Shown: positions 1 to 5,238 of the stretch, piece after piece
Layout of the letters: the number at the start of each line of letters is the position of its first letter
How positions within the stretch are numbered: the stretch's first letter is position 1
Assembly: GCA_023417745.1 (NCBI GenBank)
Contig: JAEZEM010000280.1
Span: 1 to 5,506 of the forward strand
Reading direction: 5' to 3'
DNA: 5,506 nucleotides
Source: Pseudomonadota bacterium
Lineage (GTDB): Bacteria > Desulfobacterota > Desulfovibrionia > Desulfovibrionales > Desulfovibrionaceae
Notes under the pieces: model-generated
Databases searched by the model: none
What the model saw: the letters and a program-made list of their open reading frames with translations, nothing else
What the model was told of the DNA's origin: nothing
Position numbers and translations under genes: made by a program

Positions 1-236
1 GCGACCAGGCCGGCGATGTCGGTGAAGCGCACCGTGGCCGGCAGCACCTGCTGGGGCCGCACCAGCTCGGCCAGGGCGGTCAGGCGCGGGTCCGGCACCG
101 GCACGATGGCCACGTTGGGTTCGATGGTGCAGAACGGATAGTTGGCGGCCTGGGCGTTCTGGGCCTTGGTCAGGGCGTTAAAAAGCGTGGATTTGCCGAC
201 GTTTGGCAGACCCACGATGCCGACGGAGAGGGCCAT
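1..236 (-). CDS. ychF: YchF/OLA1-type P-loop GTPase/ATPase, N-terminal part (runs off the window)
   Basis: YchF belongs to the Obg-related group of translation-factor GTPases. It is a cytoplasmic ribosome- and nucleic-acid-associated nucleotide hydrolase, and the E. coli and human members prefer ATP. The first 78 residues are visible. Residues 9-17 (GLPNVGKST) form the P-loop. Residues 32-41 (NYPFCTIEPN) are the highly conserved YchF segment after the P-loop. Residues 73-78 (DIAGLV) form the DxxG switch II motif. The NxxE specificity motif, the coiled coil and the C-terminal TGS domain would lie to the left of position 1. The start at 236 gives the usual MALSVGIVGLPNVGKS opening, and AAAAGGA sits about 10 nt upstream (247-253). 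It lies downstream of a terminator that ends the lipoprotein unit, so it should have its own promoter, but I could not identify a convincing one. The family assignment is very secure. The gene is incomplete only because of the window edge. Confidence 0.96.
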   Translation of the reverse strand, partial: MALSVGIVGLPNVGKSTLFNALTKAQNAQAANYPFCTIEPNVAIVPVPDPRLTALAELVRPQQVLPATVRFTDIAGLV

Positions 237-300
237 GGGGCGATGATCCTTTTGCGGCGGGGCCTCCGCCGGACGGGGCCGGGAAACGGCCGTTGGCAGG

Positions 301-332
301 AAAAAAAGCCGGGCGGCGGCGGGCCGCCCGGC
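301..332 (-). terminator. Rho-independent terminator of the tpx-lipoprotein unit
   Basis: The arms at 308-317 and 323-332 are a perfect 10-bp all-GC inverted repeat with a 5-nt loop. Read on the minus strand, the stem is followed at once by seven T (301-307 are all A on the plus strand). The stem begins 4 nt after the stop codon of the lipoprotein gene. This is a textbook intrinsic terminator, oriented to end transcription coming from tpx and the lipoprotein before ychF. Confidence 0.9.
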
Positions 333-336
333 CGGG

Positions 337-966
337 CTACTTGATGTCGCGGGTGCGCAGCACGGTTTTTTGCATGAACTGGATAAGTTCGTAGTCCGAA
401 GCCATGCGGCTTAAGGCCTTGGACACAGTCATGCTGAGCAGCTTGTCGAACTCCGGCTCTACGCCCTCGACCGGCAGCTTCCAGACCGTGTCGGCCTCGT
501 AGCGCCGGGTCAGGACCTGGCCGTTGTTGTCGGCCGTGACCTTGACCGCGCACACGGCCTTGGCGGCCAGATGCACCCCGTCGCGGCTGGGCTTGTAGGC
601 CAGCTCGACAAGCTCCACCGTGACCGTGCGCACCACGGATTCCCGGGCCGGCGACGGGGTAAAGCCCTTGTCGCGAAGGCCCTTCTCCACAGCCGCGTGG
701 ATGGCCGGCGAGGGATCGCAGGCCGTTTGCAGCTTGCCGGCGAACGACGACTGGGGATTGCACAGCCCCACTTCGTCGTTTGGTCGGGCGTCCTTGACGG
801 CCACGGACACGTCCACGCCGCGCCCAAGGGCCTCAGGCTCGACCACCACCGACGGCGTCACCGTCGCTTTCTGGCCGCCGCAGCCCCCAAGGGCCAAAAC
901 CAAGACCAGGGCCGCAAAAAGGGCCGACGCCCGAAGGCGTCGGCGCGAAGACAAATCGTTTTTCAT
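337..966 (-). CDS. YajG-like outer-membrane-type lipoprotein (Lipoprotein_16 family)
   Basis: This is a 209-residue lipoprotein of unknown biochemical function. The n-region is basic (RRRLR, residues 8-12), followed by a hydrophobic stretch (13-27) and a lipobox LGGC at 26-29, so Cys29 would be lipidated. Gly30 follows rather than Asp, which under the E. coli Lol rule points to the outer membrane. The mature part resembles E. coli YajG: a TVTPSVVVEP-like opening strand, a VSVAVKDAR strand, a central segment ending in AIHAAVEKGLRDKGF, a later strand (HLAAKAVCAVKV), and a C-terminal helix ending SRMASDYELIQFMQK. Length is close to YajG (about 190 residues). Three further cysteines (69, 83, 139) could form a disulfide in the periplasm; that is inference. 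The start at 966 was chosen because it supplies the signal peptide and has AGGT 7 nt upstream (973-976). An in-frame start at 1107 would overlap tpx and only adds an unrelated leader. The gene lies 40 bp after tpx with no terminator between, so it is probably co-transcribed. Its role beside a peroxidase is unknown. Confidence 0.82.
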   Translation of the reverse strand: MKNDLSSRRRLRASALFAALVLVLALGGCGGQKATVTPSVVVEPEALGRGVDVSVAVKDARPNDEVGLCNPQSSFAGKLQTACDPSPAIHAAVEKGLRDKGFTPSPARESVVRTVTVELVELAYKPSRDGVHLAAKAVCAVKVTADNNGQVLTRRYEADTVWKLPVEGVEPEFDKLLSMTVSKALSRMASDYELIQFMQKTVLRTRDIK

Positions 967-1006
967 GGTCGCACCTGCGTCGCCCCAAGGGGCGGACAGG
1001 CCGTCT

Positions 1007-1522
1007 CTACAAGACCTTGCCCAAGGCCGCAAGGGCGGCGGCGTAGTCGGGCTCGTTGGTGACTTCCTTGACCAGCTCCAGGTAGGCCACCTTGCGGTCC
1101 GGGCCAAGGACCAGCACGGCCCGGGCTAAAAGGCGCAGTTCCTTGATGAGCAGGCCGTAGGCCTGGCCGAAGGAGGCGTCGCGGTGGTCGGAGAGCGTGA
1201 CGATGTTGGTGACCCCGGCCGCCTCGGCCCAGCGCTTCTGGGCAAAAGGCAGATCCATGCTGATGACCAGCGCCTTGGCCTTGCCGCTAAGACTCTCCAT
1301 CTCTTTATTGAATTTGCGGGCTTCCAGATCGCACACGGCCGTATCCAGGGATGGCACGGCAATAAGGATAAGGCCCTTTTCGGGGAAATCGGCCAGTTTG
1401 GCCGGGGCCAGCTCGTTGGTGAGCACGGAAAATTCCGGGGCCGCGTCGCCAACGCCGACCGGATTGCCGACAAGGGTCAGACCGCCGCCAAGAAAAGTAA
1501 TAAGTCCGGTACGCTCGCTCAT
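1007..1522 (-). CDS. tpx: Thiol peroxidase (Tpx, peroxiredoxin family) lacking the resolving cysteine
   Basis: Tpx reduces hydrogen peroxide and organic hydroperoxides through a peroxidatic cysteine. The 171-residue length is normal for the family. The active site is PSLDTAVC at 57-64, giving Pro57, Thr61 and peroxidatic Cys64. The conserved Arg is Arg134 in LLARAVLVL. Other family landmarks are the N-terminal GNPVGVGD, ARKFNK (68-73), DLPFAQKR (90-97) and the C-terminal TNEPDYAAAL. Oddity: E. coli Tpx has its resolving Cys95 in SRFCGAEG, and the aligned segment here is KRWAEAAG, with Ala99 (codon GCC, 1226-1228). Cys64 is the only cysteine in the protein, so the usual intramolecular disulfide cannot form. 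It would have to work as a 1-Cys enzyme reduced by an external thiol or partner protein. There is no signal peptide, so it is probably cytoplasmic. The start at 1522 is fixed by a strong AGGAGGA (1531-1537) 8 nt upstream. It is first in a unit with the downstream lipoprotein and has a promoter at 1580-1608. Confidence 0.95.
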   Translation of the reverse strand: MSERTGLITFLGGGLTLVGNPVGVGDAAPEFSVLTNELAPAKLADFPEKGLILIAVPSLDTAVCDLEARKFNKEMESLSGKAKALVISMDLPFAQKRWAEAAGVTNIVTLSDHRDASFGQAYGLLIKELRLLARAVLVLGPDRKVAYLELVKEVTNEPDYAAALAALGKVL

Positions 1523-1579
1523 GGGCGTGTTCCTCCTGAAGGTCAGTGAGCCGCCCTGAAAAAAAGGCGACTATCGGAC

Positions 1580-1608
1580 CTTATGCCCCCGGCAGGGTTT
1601 GGCGTCAA
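1580..1608 (-). promoter_or_regulatory. Predicted sigma70-type promoter of tpx
   Basis: On the minus strand there is TTGACG (1603-1608, 5 of 6 matches to the -35 consensus), a 17-bp spacer, then CATAAG (1580-1585, 4 of 6 to the -10 consensus, including the key A at position 2). Transcription would start near 1573 and give a leader of about 50 nt carrying the strong AGGAGGA ribosome site. This is a sequence match only. No PerR- or OxyR-type operator was recognised beside it. Confidence 0.6.
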
Positions 1609-1651
1609 GACGAGGCGGCGCAGCCGGCCCAGGGTTTGCCCGCCGCCCATA

Positions 1652-1679
1652 TTGACAAGGCCGCCCGGCCGGGCATTGT
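1652..1679 (+). promoter_or_regulatory. Possible sigma70-type promoter of the dipeptidase gene
   Basis: A perfect TTGACA -35 (1652-1657) is followed after 16 bp by CATTGT (1674-1679), a weak -10 that keeps the A2 and T6 positions. The start would fall near 1686, only about 16 nt before the gene, with AAAGGAG at 1689-1695. A 12-bp perfect palindrome fills most of the spacer, which could make it an operator. The weak -10 keeps confidence modest. Confidence 0.4.
1663..1674. repeat. 12-bp perfect palindrome GCCCGGCCGGGC (copy in the dipeptidase promoter)
   Basis: This palindrome reads the same on both strands and lies between the predicted -35 and -10 of the dipeptidase gene. Identical copies occur at 326-337 (in the arm of the terminator and one base into the lipoprotein stop codon) and at 5164-5175 (in the kinase/regulator gap). 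The copies at 322-337 and 1659-1674 share 16 bases. Function is unknown. Confidence 0.5.
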
Positions 1680-1701
1680 GCCGGAAACAAAGGAGTCGCC
1701 C

Positions 1702-2367
1702 ATGCCCTTTCGCCGCCTTTGCCCGCCCTTTGCGGCCCTGGCCGCCGTTGTCCTCGCCGCCTGCCTCCTGGCCGCCGCTCCGGCCCTGGCCCAGAAGACT
1801 CCGGCCCAAGCCGGTCTGGTGGACATCACCGCCGTGGCCCCGGACATCGCTCTGGACATCCGCTACGCCACGCCCAACAATTTCACCGGTGTGGCCGTCT
1901 ACCCCGCCCCGCGCTGCTTCCTGCGCGCCGACGTGGCCAAACGCCTGGCCAGCGTCCAGGCCGAACTCAAAAAGGAAGGCCTGGGCCTGAAGGTCTACGA
2001 CTGCTACCGGCCCTTTGCCATCCAGAAGAAATTCTGGACCCTGGTCCCCAACGAAGACTGGGTGGCCAAACCCGTGGAAAAAGACGGCAAGCCGGCCAGC
2101 GGCTCCAAGCATAACCGGGGCGCGGCCGTGGACCTGACCCTCGTTGACGCCGCCGGCAAGGAACTGCCCATGCCGTCCGGGTTCGACGATTTTTCGGAAA
2201 AAGCCCGCCGCGACTACACCGGCGGCGATCCGGCCGCCCGGGCCAACGCCAAACGCCTGGAAGCGGCCATGCAAAAGGCCGGCTTCGATCCGCTGCCCTC
2301 GGAATGGTGGCACTTCGACGGCCCAGGCTGGCAAGGCTTCGAACTGCTGGACGTGCCTATTAATTAA
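1702..2367 (+). CDS. Exported D-alanyl-D-alanine dipeptidase (peptidase M15D, VanX/DdpX type)
   Basis: This is a zinc dipeptidase of 221 residues that would hydrolyse D-Ala-D-Ala. The VanX signature is complete. SKHNRGAAVDLTL (135-147) supplies zinc ligands His137 and Asp144. EWWHF (201-205) supplies catalytic Glu201 and third ligand His204. YRP (102-104) contains the conserved Arg103, the counterpart of VanX Arg71. The family opening DIALDIRYATPNNFTG is at 48-63. Unlike cytoplasmic VanX it starts with a signal sequence: RR at 4-5, a hydrophobic stretch, and a type I cleavage site after APALA (residue 30). An LAAC at 18-21 could alternatively be read as a lipobox. Cys72 and Cys101 survive in the mature protein and could pair in the periplasm. 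The start at 1702 has AAAGGAG 6 nt upstream. There are no vanH/vanA-like ligase or dipeptide-transport genes nearby, so a peptidoglycan-turnover role is more likely than glycopeptide resistance. That role is inferred. Confidence 0.92.
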   Translation: MPFRRLCPPFAALAAVVLAACLLAAAPALAQKTPAQAGLVDITAVAPDIALDIRYATPNNFTGVAVYPAPRCFLRADVAKRLASVQAELKKEGLGLKVYDCYRPFAIQKKFWTLVPNEDWVAKPVEKDGKPASGSKHNRGAAVDLTLVDAAGKELPMPSGFDDFSEKARRDYTGGDPAARANAKRLEAAMQKAGFDPLPSEWWHFDGPGWQGFELLDVPIN

Positions 2368-2369
2368 TG

Positions 2370-2434
2370 CCTCCGGCGGCCAGGAGAGGCTCTGCCTCTC
2401 CTGGACCTCTCCGCCGGGGGCCTGAGGCCCCCGG
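2370..2434. repeat. Composite intergenic palindrome between convergent genes (possible terminator or repetitive element)
   Basis: Three perfect inverted repeats are nested or overlapping in this short stretch. Arms 2380-2389 and 2395-2404 form a 10-bp stem with a 5-nt loop. Outside it, CCGGCGG (2373-2379) pairs with CCGCCGG (2411-2417), leaving a 6-nt bulge. A second hairpin has 9-bp arms, 2414-2422 and 2426-2434, with a 3-nt TGA loop. The outer pair and the second hairpin share bases 2414-2417, so they are alternatives. No T-tract follows on either strand, so this is not a canonical intrinsic terminator. It could still slow or end transcription from the dipeptidase (plus) and the kinase (minus). 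From memory, similar CCTCCGGCGGCC-type palindromes recur between Desulfovibrio genes. Nothing else is recognisable in the 2368-2499 gap. Confidence 0.65.
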
Positions 2435-2499
2435 CCCCCCCACATGAAGACAAAGGGTAAAGGGGGTTTGGCGTGGGGCGGCGAGGCGGCGGCGCGGGG

Positions 2500-5106
2500 T
2501 CAACGCAACGCGCCGTCGGCCGGCTGGGCCGAACAGGCGTCGGGCGCGGCCGCCCGGGGCAGATAGACCTCGAACCGGCTGCCCTTGCCCTGGGCCGTGG
2601 TCAAAATCACCGCCCCGCCGCAGCTCTTGACGATGCCATGGACCACGGCCAAGCCCATGCCCGTGCCCTGGCCCGGCTTTTTAGTGGTGAAAAAGGGCTC
2701 GAACACCCGCTCCGCCACCTCCGGGGCCATGCCGTGGCCGGTGTCTTCCACCCACAGCCGCACATACGGCCCTGCCGCCAGGCTCGTCAGCGGCGCGCCG
2801 GCCGCGATGCCCCCGCTTTCCGGCCGCGGCGGGCCGTCGACCGGGGCCAAACCCACCTCCAGCCGACCGCCGCCGGCCATGGACTGCACCCCGTTGAGGC
2901 ACAGGTTGACCAGCACCTGATGCATCTGGGCCGGATCGGCCCGCACGCAATACGGCTCCGCCCCGATCTCCAGCTGCAGTTCCACCCCGGCCGGGGCCAT
3001 GCCGCGCACCAGTTTGGCCGTTTCCTTGACCAGCGGAGCCAGGGGCAGGTCGGCCACCGATATCTCGCCCTGACGGCTAAAGGCCAAGAGCTGGCGCACC
3101 AGATCGCGCGCCCGCTCCGAGGCCAGCACCACGTCGGACAGCGGTTTGCGCAGGGGATGCAGCACCGGCAGATCGGCCAGCACCAGCTCGGAATTGAGCA
3201 GAATGGGCGTTAAGATGTTGTTGAAGTCGTGGGCCACCCCGGCGGCCAGCACGCCGATGGCTTCCAGTTTCTCGGCCTGGCGCAGGCGGCGTTCCAGGTC
3301 GAGCTCGTAGGTCATGTCGCGCACGAGCAGGATGTGGTTGACCACCTGGCCGGCCGTATCGCGCACCGGGGAAATGAGCGCCTCGGCCACGGCCTCCTCG
3401 CCGCCCGGCCGGGTCAGGCGCAGCCGGCCCGACCAGCGCAGCCCCAGCCCCAGCATCTTGCGCACGGACTCGGTGAGAAACGGAGCGAGCAGTTGCTCCA
3501 GGACATCGCGTCCGGCCAGTCCCTGGCCGCCGGCCACGATCTGGGTAAAGGCCGGATTGGCGTATTCCAGGCGAAAATCCCGGCTGACGATGACCAACCC
3601 CTCGGCGCTCTGATCCACGGCGGAAACGAGCAGCATGCGCTCGCCCTCGGCCCGCTTGCGGTCGGTGATGTCCCGGGCCGCGCCCTCCACCCGAGCCAGC
3701 CGACCAGCGGCGTCCAGCACCGCCCGGGCGTTGACCGACAGCCAGGCGGCCCGGCCGTCGCGCCGCACCACCTGCATCTCGAAATCGTAGACCCGGTTGT
3801 GGCGGGCCAGCTGGCGCAAAAATTCCAGGCGATCCTCCTGCCGGGCCTGGATGCGCGTGAACAGGTCGCCCGGCTCGGCCAGGACCGCTTCCGGCGAAGC
3901 GTAGCCAAGAATGCGGGCCAGGGCGGGATTGCAAGCGGCAACGGCTCCGCTTGGTTCGAACTGGAAGATGCCCTCGGCGGAATGCTCGAAGATGTCGCGA
4001 AACTTGGCTTCGCTTTGCAACAGTTCCCGTTCCATGCGACGCACGAGGGAGACGTCGCGCCCCAGAGCCTGGTATTCGCCGATGCGGCCGGCTTCGTCGA
4101 AAATGGCCCGCATCGACCAGTGCAGCCGGCGCTCTTCGCCCGAGGGCAGCACCAGGGCGTGCTCCACCTCGCAGGTCGGGGAACGCGGCGTCAGTTCCAA
4201 CAGTCGCCGACGCAAGGCCTGGGTCTCGGCCTCGGGCAGACGGTCGCCAAAATAACCGCCAATGAGCGTTTCGACCGGCGCGCCCAGGTGGGCAGCCAGA
4301 TTGGCGTTGACAAAGGTGCGGCCAAAGGCCGGATTCAGACGAGCCACCAGCTCGGTCTGATCCTCCACGATGGCCTGGTAGCGCCGCCGACTGGCGTCGA
4401 GCTCCCGCTGGGCCGCCTTGCGCTCGGTGATGTCCGTGAGCGTGCCGCACACGCCAAGGGGCAGGCCGTCGCGCAGAAGCGGAATGCAGGCGGCCAGATA
4501 CTGGCGCTCCCGGCCGCCGGCCTGCAGGGTCACTTCCTCCTCGCTGGAACCGCCGCCCTGCATGGCGGCCAGGGCCGTGGCGTGGAAGCGGGCAAACGGC
4601 GCCGGCGGCACGAACTGCGCCAAATGGCGGCCAAGAAAATCCCCGACCTGCCCCCCGTGCATGGCGGCAAAGGCCCGGTTGGCGTAGCGCACCACGAAAT
4701 CCCGGTCCACGGCAAAGACCGCCGAGGAGCTCTGCTCCAGCACCTGGACAAGATCACGCCGGAGAAATTCCTCCTCGGTTTCAAAAACGCACACCACCCC
4801 GTCCCGGCCGCCCGGCCCCAGGCCGACGCAGGCCGCGCCAGGCGCGATCACGGCCGGCCCGCCCCCGGTCGGACAGGCCTCGCAAGGTTCCCCCCGACCG
4901 CGAAGACCCCGATGGCAGACAATGCCTGCCCGCTCGAAAAACGCCCTGGCCCGGGCGTTGCCCCGCACGAAACGACGCTGCCCATCCAGCACGGCCACGG
5001 CCAAGGGCAGCCCCTCGGCCAGACTGCGCGAAGGGTCGCCCGAAAGGGCCGACATCCCTTCCACGGCCAGGGCTTCGGCCAACTGGCACGGCGATGGACC
5101 GGTCAT
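2500..5106 (-). CDS. Soluble multi-PAS sensor histidine kinase (HK4-like HisKA plus HATPase)
   Basis: This is an 868-residue two-component sensor. Apparent domain order: a cysteine-rich PAS-like domain (about 31-107); PAS2 (about 115-230, ending GTLTDITERK); PAS3 (about 241-355, ending ALGRDVS); PAS4 (about 366-485, ending GAARDITDRK); PAS5 (about 490-605, ending LLVRDMTYE); the dimerisation domain with phospho-acceptor His626 in AHDFNNILTP; then the ATPase domain (about 725-850). ATPase motifs are an N-box with Asn734 and Asn738, DTGHGM (788-793), FEPFFTTK (802-809) and GTGMGL (814-819). All catalytic motifs look intact. No transmembrane segment or signal peptide is visible, so it should sense a cytoplasmic signal. 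The first domain holds Cys64, Cys75 and Cys78 in a C-x10-C-x2-CP pattern, plus Cys93 and Cys106, suggesting metal or redox sensing (inference). There is no C-terminal receiver. The divergent receiver gene at 5239 is the likely partner. The start at 5106 is the first ATG of the open frame but lacks a good ribosome site; Met18 (5055) is an alternative. No ligand can be named. Confidence 0.93.
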   Translation of the reverse strand: MTGPSPCQLAEALAVEGMSALSGDPSRSLAEGLPLAVAVLDGQRRFVRGNARARAFFERAGIVCHRGLRGRGEPCEACPTGGGPAVIAPGAACVGLGPGGRDGVVCVFETEEEFLRRDLVQVLEQSSSAVFAVDRDFVVRYANRAFAAMHGGQVGDFLGRHLAQFVPPAPFARFHATALAAMQGGGSSEEEVTLQAGGRERQYLAACIPLLRDGLPLGVCGTLTDITERKAAQRELDASRRRYQAIVEDQTELVARLNPAFGRTFVNANLAAHLGAPVETLIGGYFGDRLPEAETQALRRRLLELTPRSPTCEVEHALVLPSGEERRLHWSMRAIFDEAGRIGEYQALGRDVSLVRRMERELLQSEAKFRDIFEHSAEGIFQFEPSGAVAACNPALARILGYASPEAVLAEPGDLFTRIQARQEDRLEFLRQLARHNRVYDFEMQVVRRDGRAAWLSVNARAVLDAAGRLARVEGAARDITDRKRAEGERMLLVSAVDQSAEGLVIVSRDFRLEYANPAFTQIVAGGQGLAGRDVLEQLLAPFLTESVRKMLGLGLRWSGRLRLTRPGGEEAVAEALISPVRDTAGQVVNHILLVRDMTYELDLERRLRQAEKLEAIGVLAAGVAHDFNNILTPILLNSELVLADLPVLHPLRKPLSDVVLASERARDLVRQLLAFSRQGEISVADLPLAPLVKETAKLVRGMAPAGVELQLEIGAEPYCVRADPAQMHQVLVNLCLNGVQSMAGGGRLEVGLAPVDGPPRPESGGIAAGAPLTSLAAGPYVRLWVEDTGHGMAPEVAERVFEPFFTTKKPGQGTGMGLAVVHGIVKSCGGAVILTTAQGKGSRFEVYLPRAAAPDACSAQPADGALR

Positions 5107-5238
5107 GAACGGCCCGATCCCGATACGGCCCCGGACGGCCGGCCGCGCCGCCGGGGAAAGATCGCCCGGCCGGGCTGGCCTTTTCGATTGAAACGATTTA
5201 CCTTCAATTCATTCACCCATTTCCATCGGTCGTTTCGC
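5107..5238. promoter_or_regulatory. Divergent control region between the kinase and regulator genes
   Basis: These 132 bp must hold the promoters of both genes. The part next to the regulator (5181-5240) is about 60% A+T, against roughly one third for the window, as expected for a promoter zone. TTGAAA at 5188-5193 could be a plus-strand -35, but no good -10 lies 16-18 bp downstream. No convincing minus-strand pair or sigma54 GG-N10-GC site was found. GAAACGA (5190-5196) and TCGTTTC (5230-5236) are 7-bp inverted arms 33 bp apart. The palindrome at 5164-5175 and a CCCCGG/CCGGGG pair (5129-5134, 5151-5156) lie on the kinase side. Confidence 0.45.
5164..5175. repeat. 12-bp perfect palindrome GCCCGGCCGGGC (copy in the kinase/regulator gap)
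   Basis: This is the same palindrome as at 1663-1674 and 326-337. It lies 58 bp upstream of the kinase start and 63 bp upstream of the regulator start, at the GC-rich border of the AT-rich zone. It may be an operator, a nucleoid-related site, or a by-product of base composition. Confidence 0.4.

Noticed and set aside
170..763. 197-residue minus-strand frame spanning the ychF start and lipoprotein gene
   Set aside because: It crosses the terminator and two well-supported genes in another frame and has no recognisable content.
967..1107. Upstream extension of the lipoprotein gene to a start at 1107
   Set aside because: It would overlap tpx by about 100 bp and bury the signal peptide. The start at 966 has a ribosome site and gives a proper lipoprotein leader.
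1753..1764. Lipobox-like LAAC in the dipeptidase leader
   Set aside because: The hydrophobic stretch continues past it to a good type I cleavage site after residue 30, so lipidation is not called, though it is not excluded.
1543..2445. 300-residue open frame on the minus strand opposite the dipeptidase
   Set aside because: It is an antisense shadow of the M15 gene. Its translation is Gly/Arg-rich with no family motif, while the plus strand has a complete zinc peptidase signature.
2473..3213. 246-residue open frame on the plus strand
   Set aside because: It is antisense to the kinase C-terminal domains, low in complexity and without a ribosome site or recognisable domain. Long shadows are common at this GC content.
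3077..4450. 457-residue open frame on the minus strand inside the kinase gene
   Set aside because: It is an out-of-frame shadow of the same strand. The kinase frame carries all PAS, H-box and ATPase motifs and this one has none.
5176..5200. Possible sigma54 promoter before the response regulator
   Set aside because: The GG at 5177-5178 is not followed by GC at the required 10-base spacing.
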